Source: Cyprinodon diabolis (taxonomy: Eukaryota > Chordata > Actinopteri > Cyprinodontiformes > Cyprinodontidae). Taken from it: DNA of 64,000 nucleotides. Under the pieces are notes generated by a model. It was not told where the DNA came from. It ran no database searches and saw nothing but the letters and a program-made list of their open reading frames with translations. Within the stretch, counting starts at the first letter, position 1; every line of letters starts with the position of its first letter. Both the position numbers and the translations under genes were made by a program. Location of the stretch: NCBI GenBank assembly GCA_030533445.1, contig JARPUW010000034.1:1116001-1180000 (forward strand), read 5' to 3'. Positions 11,101-23,400 of the stretch are shown one piece after another.

Positions 11101-14100
11101 ATTTTGGCCTCTGGAGTTGTAACAGAAAAACCATTAATGATACAGCCATGATCTTTTCTGGCAATCATCTAGAGCTGAAAACTAACAATATAAAGTAGAT
11201 TTGAGCAGATTTTTTTGGTTCCAAGCTTCAAAACAGAAGTTGAGGCCAAAACGCGCATTTCACAGTGAGATAATGTCATTTTGGCCTCTGGAGTTGTAAC
11301 AGAAAAACCATTAATGATACAGCCATGATCTTTTCTGGCAATCATCTAGAGCTGAAAACTAACAATATAAAGTAGATTTGAGCAGATGTTTTTGGTTCCA
11401 AGCTTCAAAACAGAAGTTGAGGCCAAAACGCGCATTTCACAGTGAGATAATGTCATTTTGGCCTCTGGAGTTGTAACAGAAAAACCATTAATGATACAGC
11501 CATGATCTTTTCTGGCAATCATCTAGAGCTGAAAACTAACAATATAAAGTAGATTTGAGCAGATGTTTTTGGTTCCAAGCTTCAAATCAGAAGGTTGAGG
11601 CCAAAACGCTCATTTCACAGTGAGATAATGTCATTTTGGCCTCTGGAGTTGTAACAGAAAAACCATTAATGATACAGCCATGATCTTTTCTGGCAATCAT
11701 CTAGAGCTGAAAACTAACAATATAAAGTAGATTTGAGCAGATTTTTTTGGTTCCAAGCTTCAAAACAGAAGTTGAGGCCAAAACGCGCATTTCACAGTGA
11801 GATAATGCCATTTTGGCCTCTGGAGTTGTAACAGACAAACCATTAATGATACAGCCATGATCTTTTCTGGCAATCATCTAGAGCTGAAAACTAACAATAT
11901 AAAGTAGATTTGAGCAGATGTTTTTGGTTCCAAGCTTCAAATCAGAAGGTTGAGGCCAAAACGCTCATTTCACAGTGAGATAATGTCATTTTGGCCTCTG
12001 GAGTTGTAACAGAAAAACCATTAATGATACAGCCATGATCTTTTCTGGCAATCATCTAGAGCTGAAAACTAACAATATAAAGTAGATTTGAGTAGATGTT
12101 TTTGGTTCCAAGCTTCAAATCAGAAGGTTGAGGCCAAAACGCTCCTTTCACAGTGAGATAATGCCATTTCTGGCCTCTGGAGTTGTAACAGACAAACCAT
12201 TAATGATACAGCCATGATCTTTTCTGGCAATCATCTAGAGCTGAAAACTAACAATATAAAGTAGATTTGAGCAGATGTTTTTGGTTCCAAGCTTCAAAAC
12301 AGAAGTTGAGGCCAAAACGCGCATTTCACAGTGAGATAATGTCATTTTGGCCTCTGGAGTTGTAACAGAAAAACCATTAATGATACAGCCATGATCTTTT
12401 CTGGCAATCATCTAGAGCTGAAAACTAACAATATAAAGTAGATTTGAGCAGATGTTTTTGGTTCCAAGCTTCAAATCAGAAGGTTGAGGCCAAAACGCTC
12501 ATTTCACAGTGAGATAATGTCATTTTGGCCTCTGGAGTTGTAACAGAAAAACCATTAATGATACAGCCATGATCTTTTCTGGCAATCATCTAGAGCTGAA
12601 AACTAACAATATAAAGTAGATTTGAGCAGATTTTTTTGGTTCCAAGCTTCAAAACAGAAGTTGAGGCCAAAACGCGCATTTCACAGTGAGATAATGCCAT
12701 TTTGGCCTCTGGAGTTGTAACAGACAAACCATTAATGATACAGCCATGATCTTTTCTGGCAATCATCTAGAGCTGAAAACTAACAATATAAAGTAGATTT
12801 GAGCAGATGTTTTTGGTTCCAAGCTTCAAATCAGAAGGTTGAGGCCAAAACGCTCATTTCACAGTGAGATAATGTCATTTTGGCCTCTGGAGTTGTAACA
12901 GAAAAACCATTAATGATACAGCCATGATCTTTTCTGGCAATCATCTAGAGCTGAAAACTAACAATATAAAGTAGATTTGAGTAGATGTTTTTGGTTCCAA
13001 GCTTCAAATCAGAAGGTTGAGGCCAAAACGCTCCTTTCACAGTGAGATAATGCCATTTCTGGCCTCTGGAGTTGTAACAGACAAACCATTAATGATACAG
13101 CCATGATCTTTTCTGGCAATCATCTAGAGCTGAAAACTAACAATATAAAGTAGATTTGAGCAGATGTTTATGGTTCCAAGCTTCAAAACAGAAGTTGAGG
13201 CCAAAACGCTCTTTTCACAGTGAGATAATGCCATTTTGGCCTCTGGAGTTGTAACAGACAAACCATTAATGATACAGCCATGATCTTTTCTGGCAATAAT
13301 CTAGAGCTGAAAACTAACAATATAAAGTAGATTTGAGCAGATTTTTTTGGTTCCAAGCTTCAAAACAGAAGTTGAGGCCAAAACGCGCATTTCACAGTGA
13401 GATAATGCCATTTTGGCCTCTGGAGTTGTAACAGACAAACCATTAATGATACAGCCATGATCTTTTCTGGCAATCATCTAGAGCTGAAAACTAACAATAT
13501 AAAGTAGATTTGAGCAGATGTTTTTGGTTCCAAGCTTCAAATCAGAAGGTTGAGGCCAAAACGCTCTTTTCACAGTGAGATAATGCCATTCTGGCCTCTG
13601 GAGTTGTAACAGAAAAACCATTAATGATACAGCCATGATCTTTTCTGCCAATCATCTAGAGCTGAAAACTAACAATATAAAGTAGATTTGAGCAGATTTT
13701 TTTGGTTCCAAGCTTCAAAACAGAAGTTGAGGCCAAAACGCGCATTTCACAGTGAGATAATGCCATTTTGGCCTCTGGAGTTGTAACAGACAAACCATTA
13801 ATGATACAGCCATGATCTTTTCTGGCAATCATCTAGAGCTGAAAACTAACAATATAAAGTAGATTTGAGCAGATGTTTTTGGTTCCAAGCTTCAAATCAG
13901 AAGGTTGAGGCCAAAACGCTCATTTCACAGTGAGATAATGTCATTTTGGCCTCTGGAGTTGTAACAGAAAAACCATTAATGATACAGCCATGATCTTTTC
14001 TGCCAATCATCTAGAGCTGAAAACTAACAATATAAAGTAGATTTGAGCAGATTTTTTTGGTTCCAAGCTTCAAAACAGAAGTTGAGGCCAAAACGCGCAT

Positions 14101-15270
14101 TTCACAGTGAGATAATGCCATTTTGGCCTCTGGAGTTGTAACAGACAAACCATTAATGATACAGCCATGATCTTTTCTGGCAATCATCTAGAGCTGAAAA
14201 CTAACAATATAAAGTAGATTTGAGCAGATGTTTTTGGTTCCAAGCTTCAAATCAGAAGGTTGAGGCCAAAACGCTCCTTTCACAGTGAGATAATGCCATT
14301 TTGGCCTCTGGAGTTGTAACAGACAAACCATTAATGATACAGCCATGATCTTTTCTGGCAATCATCTAGAGCTGAAAACTAACAATATAAAGTAGATTTG
14401 AGCAGATGTTTTTGGTTCCAAGCTTCAAATCAGAAGGTTGAGGCCAAAACGCTCTTTTCACAGTGAGATAATGCCATTTTGGCCTCTGGAGTTGTAACAA
14501 ACAAACCATTAATGATACAGCCATGATCTTTTCTGGCAATCATCTAGAGCTGAAAACTAACAATATAAAGTAGATTTGAGCAGATTTTTTTGGTTCCAAG
14601 CTTCAAAACAGAAGTTGAGGCCAAAACGCGCATTTCACAGTGAGATAATGTCATTTTGGCCTCTGGAGTTGTAACAGAAAAACCATTAATGATACAGCCA
14701 TGATCTTTTCTGGCAATCATCTAGAGCTGAAAACTAACAATATAAAGTAGATTTGAGCAGATGTTTTTGGTTCCAAGCTTCAAATCAGAAGGTTGAGGCC
14801 AAAACGCTCATTTCACAGTGAGATAATGTCATTTTGGCCTCTGGAGTTGTAACAGAAAAACCATTAATGATACAGCCATGATCTTTTCTGGCAATCATCT
14901 AGAGCTGAAAACTAACAATATAAAGTAGATTTGAGCAGATGTTTTTGGTTCCAAGCTTCAAATCAGAAGGTTGAGGCCAAAACGCTCTTTTCACAGTGAG
15001 ATAATGCCATTTTTGCCTCTGGAGTTGTAACAGACAAACCATTAATGATACAGCCATGATCTTTTCTGGCAATCATCTAGAGCTGAAAACTAACAATATA
15101 AAGTAGATTTGAGCAGATTTTTTTGGTTCCAAGCTTCAAAACAGAAGTTGAGGCCAAAACGCGCATTTCACAGTGAGATAATGCCATTTTGGCCTCTGGA
15201 GTTGTAACAGACAAACCATTAATGATACAGCCATGATCTTTTCTGGCAATCATCTAGAGCTGAAAACTAA
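8169..15270 (+). repeat. 39-mer higher-order repeat, copy 2 (40 monomers, 7102 bp)
   Basis: Follows copy 1 directly and carries the same markers at +6925 bp up to about 13850. After that the offset becomes 7102 bp (CAAACAAACC context near 7391 and 14493), because one extra 177-bp monomer is present. The AAGCTCTTTT start, TACAGCT, the 3-bp-deleted junction (8516), TTTTGCCCTCT, the 5-monomer pair and the ATTTTTGCC copy are all retained. The next AAGCTC copy, expected near 15271, is absent. A different block follows instead. Confidence 0.86.
14028..14204 (+). repeat. Extra monomer in HOR copy 2
   Basis: Copy 1 runs AATGTC class B then CTCCTTT class B near 7100. Copy 2 has an added 7-T class A monomer with GCGCATTT between them. 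The preceding monomer (13850-14027) has an AATGTC body but a CTGCCAATC tail, a tail otherwise found on the ATTCTGG class B copy two monomers earlier. The simplest reading is an out-of-register exchange within that tail that added a monomer. I am fairly sure of the insertion and less sure of the mechanism. Confidence 0.8.
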
Positions 15271-17937
15271 CAATATAAAGTAGATTTGAGCAGATGTTTT
15301 TGGTTCCAAGCTTCAAATCAGAAGGTTGAGGCCAAAACGCTCATTTCACAGTGAGATAATGTCATTTTGGCCTCTGGAGTTGTAACAGAAAAACCATTAA
15401 TGATACAGCCATGATCTTTTCTGGCAATCATCTAGAGCTGAAAACTAACAATATAAAGTAGATTTGAGTAGATGTTTTTGGTTCCAAGCTTCAAATCAGA
15501 AGGTTGAGGCCAAAACGCTCCTTTCACAGTGAGATAATGCCATTTCTGGCCTCTGGAGTTGTAACAGACAAACCATTAATGATACAGCCATGATCTTTTC
15601 TGGCAATCATCTAGAGCTGAAAACTAACAATATAAAGTAGATTTGAGCAGATGTTTTTGGTTCCAAGCTTCAAAACAGAAGTTGAGGCCAAAACGCGCAT
15701 TTCACAGTGAGATAATGTCATTTTGGCCTCTGGAGTTGTAACAGAAAAACCATTAATGATACAGCCATGATCTTTTCTGGCAATCATCTAGAGCTGAAAA
15801 CTAACAATATAAAGTAGATTTGAGCAGATGTTTTTGGTTCCAAGCTTCAAATCAGAAGGTTGAGGCCAAAACGCTCATTTCACAGTGAGATAATGTCATT
15901 TTGGCCTCTGGAGTTGTAACAGAAAAACCATTAATGATACAGCCATGATCTTTTCTGGCAATCATCTAGAGCTGAAAACTAACAATATAAAGTAGATTTG
16001 AGCAGATGTTTTTGGTTCCAAGCTTCAAAACAGAAGGTTGAGGCCAAAACGCTCCTTTCACAGTGAGATAATGCCATTTCTGGCCTCTGGAGTTGTAACA
16101 GACAAACCATTAATGATACAGCCATGATCTTTTCTGGCAATCATCTAGAGCTGAAAACTAACAATATAAAGTAGATTTGAGCAGATGTTTATGGTTCCAA
16201 GCTTCAAAACAGAAGTTGAGGCCAAAACGCTCTTTTCACAGTGAGATAATGCCATTTTGGCCTCTGGAGTTGTAACAGACAAACCATTAATGATACAGCC
16301 ATGATCTTTTCTGGCAATAATCTAGAGCTGAAAACTAACAATATAAAGTAGATTTGAGCAGATTTTTTTGGTTCCAAGCTTCAAAACAGAAGTTGAGGCC
16401 AAAACGCGCATTTCACAGTGAGATAATGCCATTTTGGCCTCTGGAGTTGTAACAGACAAACCATTAATGATACAGCCATGATCTTTTCTGGCAATCATCT
16501 AGAGCTGAAAACTAACAATATAAAGTAGATTTGAGCAGATGTTTTTGGTTCCAAGCTTCAAATCAGAAGGTTGAGGCCAAAACGCTCTTTTCACAGTGAG
16601 ATAATGCCATTCTGGCCTCTGGAGTTGTAACAGAAAAACCATTAATGATACAGCCATGATCTTTTCTGCCAATCATCTAGAGCTGAAAACTAACAATATA
16701 AAGTAGATTTGAGCAGATTTTTTTGGTTCCAAGCTTCAAAACAGAAGTTGAGGCCAAAACGCGCATTTCACAGTGAGATAATGCCATTTTGGCCTCTGGA
16801 GTTGTAACAGACAAACCATTAATGATACAGCCATGATCTTTTCTGGCAATCATCTAGAGCTGAAAACTAACAATATAAAGTAGATTTGAGCAGATGTTTT
16901 TGGTTCCAAGCTTCAAATCAGAAGGTTGAGGCCAAAACGCTCATTTCACAGTGAGATAATGTCATTTTGGCCTCTGGAGTTGTAACAGAAAAACCATTAA
17001 TGATACAGCCATGATCTTTTCTGGCAATCATCTAGAGCTGAAAACTAACAATATAAAGTAGATTTGAGCAGATGTTTTTGGTTCCAAGCTTCAAATCAGA
17101 AGGTTGAGGCCAAAACGCTCCTTTCACAGTGAGATAATGCCATTTTGGCCTCTGGAGTTGTAACAGACAAACCATTAATGATACAGCCATGATCTTTTCT
17201 GGCAATCATCTAGAGCTGAAAACTAACAATATAAAGTAGATTTGAGCAGATGTTTTTGGTTCCAAGCTTCAAATCAGAAGGTTGAGGCCAAAACGCTCTT
17301 TTCACAGTGAGATAATGCCATTTTGGCCTCTGGAGTTGTAACAAACAAACCATTAATGATACAGCCATGATCTTTTCTGGCAATCATCTAGAGCTGAAAA
17401 CTAACAATATAAAGTAGATTTGAGCAGATTTTTTTGGTTCCAAGCTTCAAAACAGAAGTTGAGGCCAAAACGCGCATTTCACAGTGAGATAATGTCATTT
17501 TGGCCTCTGGAGTTGTAACAGAAAAACCATTAATGATACAGCCATGATCTTTTCTGGCAATCATCTAGAGCTGAAAACTAACAATATAAAGTAGATTTGA
17601 GCAGATGTTTTTGGTTCCAAGCTTCAAATCAGAAGGTTGAGGCCAAAACGCTCATTTCACAGTGAGATAATGTCATTTTGGCCTCTGGAGTTGTAACAGA
17701 AAAACCATTAATGATACAGCCATGATCTTTTCTGGCAATCATCTAGAGCTGAAAACTAACAATATAAAGTAGATTTGAGCAGATGTTTTTGGTTCCAAGC
17801 TTCAAATCAGAAGGTTGAGGCCAAAACGCTCTTTTCACAGTGAGATAATGCCATTTTTGCCTCTGGAGTTGTAACAGACAAACCATTAATGATACAGCCA
17901 TGATCTTTTCTGGCAATCATCTAGAGCTGAAAACTAA
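15271..17937 (+). repeat. Truncated HOR derivative (15 monomers)
   Basis: This block follows the marker order of the later part of the 39-mer: AATGTC B, GAGTAG B, GCGCATTT A with AATGTC, AATGTC B, a hybrid copy, GTTTATGG A with CAATAATC, 7-T A, ATTCTGG B, 7-T A, AATGTC B, CTCCTTT B, CAAACAAACC B, 7-T A, AATGTC B, ATTTTTGCC B. Relative to the 39-mer, two monomers are missing at the hybrid copy. The beginning of the HOR (AAGCTC, TACAGCT) is absent. Confidence 0.8.
15983..16161 (+). repeat. Hybrid A/B monomer
   Basis: This copy reads AAAACAGAAGGTTG at 16027-16040. It has the class A base at the first diagnostic site and the class B extra G a few bases later. Its right part (CTCCTTT, ATTTCTGG) matches the GAGTAG-type class B copy, while its left part has GAGCAG like class A copies. 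It sits exactly where two monomers are missing compared with the 39-mer. This supports an intramonomer crossover as the deletion breakpoint. Confidence 0.82.
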
Positions 17938-19358
17938 CAATATAAAGTAGATTTGAGCAGATGTTTTTGGTTCCAAGCTTCAAATCGGAAGGTTGAGGCC
18001 AAAACGCTCTTTTCACAGTGAGATAATGCCATTTTGGCCTCTGGAGTTGTAACAGACAAACCATTAATGATACAGCCATGATCTTTTCTGGCAATCATCT
18101 AGAGCTGAAAACTAACAATATAAAGTAGATTTGAGCAGATGTTTTTGGTTCCAAGCTTCAAAACAAAAGTTGAGGCCAAAACGCTCATTTCACAGTGAGA
18201 TAATGCCATTTTGGCCTCTGGAGTTGTAACAGACAAACCATTAATGATACAGCCATGATCTTTTCTGGCAATAATCTAGAGCTGAAAACTAACAATATAA
18301 AGTAGATTTGAGCAGATTTTTTTGGTTCCAAGCTTCAAAACAGAAGTTGAGGCCAAAACGCGCATTTCACAGTGAGATAATGCCATTTTGGCCTCTGGAG
18401 TTGTAACAGACAAACCATTAATGATACAGCCATGATCTTTTCTGGCAATCATCTAGAGCTGAAAACTAACAATATAAAGTAGATTTGAGCAGATGTTTTT
18501 GGTTCCAAGCTTCAAATCAGAAGGTTGAGGCCAAAACGCTCTTTTCACAGTGAGATAATGCCATTTTGGCCTCTGGAGTTGTAACAAACAAACCATTAAT
18601 GATACAGCCATGATCTTTTCTGGCAATCATCTAGAGCTGAAAACTAACAATATAAAGTAGATTTGAGCAGATTTTTTTGGTTCCAAGCTTCAAAACAGAA
18701 GTTGAGGCCAAAACGCGCATTTCACAGTGAGATAATGTCATTTTGGCCTCTGGAGTTGTAACAGAAAAACCATTAATGATACAGCCATGATCTTTTCTGG
18801 CAATCATCTAGAGCTGAAAACTAACAATATAAAGTAGATTTGAGCAGATGTTTTTGGTTCCAAGCTTCAAATCAGAAGGTTGAGGCCAAAACGCTCATTT
18901 CACAGTGAGATAATGTCATTTTGGCCTCTGGAGTTGTAACAGAAAAACCATTAATGATACAGCCATGATCTTTTCTGGCAATCATCTAGAGCTGAAAACT
19001 AACAATATAAAGTAGATTTGAGCAGATGTTTTTGGTTCCAAGCTTCAAATCAGAAGGTTGAGGCCAAAACGCTCTTTTCACAGTGAGATAATGCCATTTT
19101 TGCCTCTGGAGTTGTAACAGACAAACCATTAATGATACAGCCATGATCTTTTCTGGCAATCATCTAGAGCTGAAAACTAACAATATAAAGTAGATTTGAG
19201 CAGATGTTTTTGGTTCCAAGCTTCAAATCGGAAGGTTGAGGCCAAAACGCTCTTTTCACAGTGAGATAATGCCATTTTGGCCTCTGGAGTTGTAACAGAC
19301 AAACCATTAATGATACAGCCATGATCTTTTCTGGCAATCATCTAGAGCTGAAAACTAA
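17227..19358 (+). repeat. 7-monomer-spaced duplication of a 5-monomer block
   Basis: 17227-18115 and 18470-19358 (889 bp each, offset 1243 bp) share the order CAAACAAACC B, 7-T A with AATGTC, AATGTC B, ATTTTTGCC B, AATCGG B. Marker pairs are taac at 17339 and 18582, and tcgg at 17985 and 19228. Between them lie a class A copy with AAAACAAAAG and CAATAATC, and a 7-T class A copy. Confidence 0.82.
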
Positions 19359-20423
19359 CAATATAAAGTAGATTTGAGCAGATGTTTTTGGTTCCAAGCT
19401 TCAAATCAGAAGGGTGAGGCCAAAACGCTCTTTTCGCAGTGAGATAATGCCATTTTGGCCTCTGGAGTTGTAACAGACAAACCATTAATGATACAGCCAT
19501 GATCTTTTCTGGCAATCATCTAGAGCTGAAAACTAACAATATAGAGTAGATTTGAGCAGATGTTTATGGTTCCAAGCTTCAAAACAGAAGTTGAGGCCAA
19601 AACGCTCTTTTCACAGTGAGATAATGCCATTTTGGCCTCTGGAGTTGTAACAGACAAACCATTAATGATACAGCCATGATCTTTTCTGCCAATCATCTAG
19701 AGCTGAAAACTAACAATATAAAGTAGATTTGAGCAGATTTTTTTGGTTCCAAGCTTCAAAACAGAAGTTGAGGCCAAAACGCGCATTTCACAGTGAGATA
19801 ATGCCATTTTGGCCTCTGGAGTTGTAACAGACAAACCATTAATGATACAGCCATGATCTTTTCTGGCAATCCTCTAGAGCTGAAAACTAACAATATAAAG
19901 TAGATTTGAGCAGATGTTTTTGGTTCCAAGCTTCAAATCAGAAGGTTGAGGCCAAAACGCTCATTTCACAGTGAGATAATGTCATTTTGGCCTCTGGAGT
20001 TGTAACAGAAAAACCATTAATGATACAGCCATGATCTTTTCTGGCAATCATCTAGAGCTGAAAACTAACAATATAAAGTAGATTTGAGCAGATGTTTTTG
20101 GTTCCAAGCTTCAAATCAGAAGGTTGAGGCCAAAACGCTCTTTTCACAGTGAGATAATGCCATTTTGGCCTCTGGAGTTGTAACAGACAAACCATTAATG
20201 ATACAGCCATAATCTTTTCTGGCAATCATCTAGAGCTGAAAACTAACAATATAAAGTAGATTTGAGCAGATGTTTTTGGTTCCAAGCTTCAAAACAGAAG
20301 TTGAGGCCAAAACGCTCATTTCACAGTGAGATAATGCCATTTTGGCCTCTGGAGTTGTAACAGACAAACCATTAATGATACAGCCATGATCTTTTCTGGC
20401 AATCATCTAGAGCTGAAAACTAA
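19359..20423 (+). repeat. Six-monomer junction before HOR copy 3
   Basis: The order is class B with GGGTGAGG and TTCGCAG, ATAGAG/GTTTATGG class A with CTGCCAAT, 7-T A with CAATCCTCTAG (near 19871), AATGTC B, CCATAATC B, and a plain class A copy. The middle three match 711-1243 at the left edge of the window. The first two recur near 25395-25750, 26818-27172 and 30366-30720. The last class A copy is the one-monomer insertion relative to the left edge (443 bp against 620 bp between the same markers). Confidence 0.78.
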
Positions 20424-23400
20424 CAATATAAAGTAGATTTGAGCAGATGTTTTTGGTTCCAAGCTTCAAATCAGAAGGTTGAGGCCAAAAAGCTCTTTTC
20501 ACAGTGAGATAATGCCATTTTGGCCTCTAGAGTTGTAACAGACAAACCATTAATGATAGAGCCATGATCTTTTCTGGCAATCATCTAGAGCTGAAAACTA
20601 ACAATATAAAGTAGATTTGAGCAGATGTTTTTGGTTCCAAGCTTCAAAACAGAAGTTGAGGCCAAAACGCTCATTTCACAGTGAGATAATGCCATTTTGG
20701 CCTCTGGAGTTGTAACAGACAAACCATTAATGATACAGCTATGATCTTTTCTGGCAATCATCTAGAGCTGAAAACTAATATAAAGTAGATTTGAGCAGAT
20801 GTTTTTGGTTCCAAGCTTCAAATCAGAAGGTTGAGGCCAAAACGCTCTTTTCACAGTGAGATAATGCCATTTTGGCCTCTGGAGTTGTAACAGACAAACC
20901 ATTAATGATACAGCCATGATCTTTTCTGGCAATCATCTAGAGCTGAAAACTAACAATATAAAGTAGATTTGAGCAGATTTTTTTGGTTCCAAGCTTCAAA
21001 ACAGAAGTTGAGGCCAAAACGCGCATTTCACAGTGAGATAATGCCATTTTGGCCTCTGGAGTTGTAACAGACAAACCATTAATGATACAGCCATGATCTT
21101 TTCTGGCAATCATCTAGAGCTGAAAACTAACAATATAAAGTAGATTTGAGCAGATGTTTTTGGTTCCAAGCTTCAAATCAGAAGGTTGAGGCCAAAACGC
21201 TCTTTTCACAGTGAGATAATGCCATTTTGGCCTCTGGAGTTGTAACAGACAAACCATTAATGATACAGCCATGATCTTTTCTGGCAATCATCTAGAGCTG
21301 AAAACTAACAATATAAAGTAGATTTGAGCAGATTTTTTTGGTTCCAAGCTTCAAAACAGAAGTTGAGGCCAAAACGCGCATTTCACAGTGAGATAATGCC
21401 ATTTTGGCCTCTGGAGTTGTAACAGACAAACCATTAATGATACAGCCATGATCTTTTCTGGCAATCATCTAGAGCTGAAAACTAACAATATAAAGTAGAT
21501 TTGAGCAGATGTTTTTGGTTCCAAGCTTCAAATCAGAAGGTTGAGGCCAAAACGCTCATTTCACAGTGAGATAATGTCATTTTGCCCTCTGGAGTTGTAA
21601 CAGAAAAACCATTAATGATACAGCCATGATCTTTTCTGGCAATCATCTAGAGCTGAAAACTAACAATATAAAGTAGATTTGAGCAGATGTTTTTGGTTCC
21701 AAGCTTCAAATCAGAAGGTTGAGGCCAAAACGCTCTTTTCACAGTGAGATAATGCCATTCTGGCCTCTGGAGTTGTAACAGAAAAACCATTAATGATACA
21801 GCCATGATCTTTTCTGCCAATCATCTAGAGCTGAAAACTAACAATATAAAGTAGATTTGAGCAGATTTTTTTGGTTCCAAGCTTCAAAACAGAAGTTGAG
21901 GCCAAAACGCGCATTTCACAGTGAGATAATGCCATTTTGGCCTCTGGAGTTGTAACAGACAAACCATTAATGATACAGCCATGATCTTTTCTGGCAATCA
22001 TCTAGAGCTGAAAACTAACAATATAAAGTAGATTTGAGCAGATGTTTTTGGTTCCAAGCTTCAAATCAGAAGGTTGAGGCCAAAACGCTCATTTCACAGT
22101 GAGATAATGTCATTTTGGCCTCTGGAGTTGTAACAGAAAAACCATTAATGATACAGCCATGATCTTTTCTGGCAATCATCTAGAGCTGAAAACTAACAAT
22201 ATAAAGTAGATTTGAGCAGATGTTTTTGGTTCCAAGCTTCAAATCAGAAGGTTGAGGCCAAAACGCTCCTTTCACAGTGAGATAATGCCATTTTGGCCTC
22301 TGGAGTTGTAACAGACAAACCATTAATGATACAGCCATGATCTTTTCTGGCAATCATCTAGAGCTGAAAACTAACAATATAAAGTAGATTTGAGCAGATG
22401 TTTTTGGTTCCAAGCTTCAAATCAGAAGGTTGAGGCCAAAACGCTCTTTTCACAGTGAGATAATGCCATTTTGGCCTCTGGAGTTGTAACAAACAAACCA
22501 TTAATGATACAGCCATGATCTTTTCTGGCAATCATCTAGAGCTGAAAACTAACAATATAAAGTAGATTTGAGCAGATTTTTTTGGTTCCAAGCTTCAAAA
22601 CAGAAGTTGAGGCCAAAACGCGCATTTCACAGTGAGATAATGTCATTTTGGCCTCTGGAGTTGTAACAGAAAAACCATTAATGATACAGCCATGATCTTT
22701 TCTGGCAATCATCTAGAGCTGAAAACTAACAATATAAAGTAGATTTGAGCAGATGTTTTTGGTTCCAAGCTTCAAATCAGAAGGTTGAGGCCAAAACGCT
22801 CATTTCACAGTGAGATAATGTCATTTTGGCCTCTGGAGTTGTAACAGAAAAACCATTAATGATACAGCCATGATCTTTTCTGGCAATCATCTAGAGCTGA
22901 AAACTAACAATATAAAGTAGATTTGAGCAGATTTTTTTGGTTCCAAGCTTCAAAACAGAAGTTGAGGCCAAAACGCGCATTTCACAGTGAGATAATGCCA
23001 TTTTGGCCTCTGGAGTTGTAACAGACAAACCATTAATGATACAGCCATGATCTTTTCTGGCAATCATCTAGAGCTGAAAACTAACAATATAAAGTAGATT
23101 TGAGCAGATGTTTTTGGTTCCAAGCTTCAAATCAGAAGGTTGAGGCAAAAACGCTCATTTCACAGTGAGATAATGTCATTTTGGCCTCTGGAGTTGTAAC
23201 AGAAAAACCATTAATGATACAGCCATGATCTTTTCTGGCAATCATCTAGAGCTGAAAACTAACAATATAAAGTAGATTTGAGTAGATGTTTTTGGTTCCA
23301 AGCTTCAAATCAGAAGGTTGAGGCCAAAACGCTCCTTTCACAGTGAGATAATGCCATTTCTGGCCTCTGGAGTTGTAACAGACAAACCATTAATGATACA

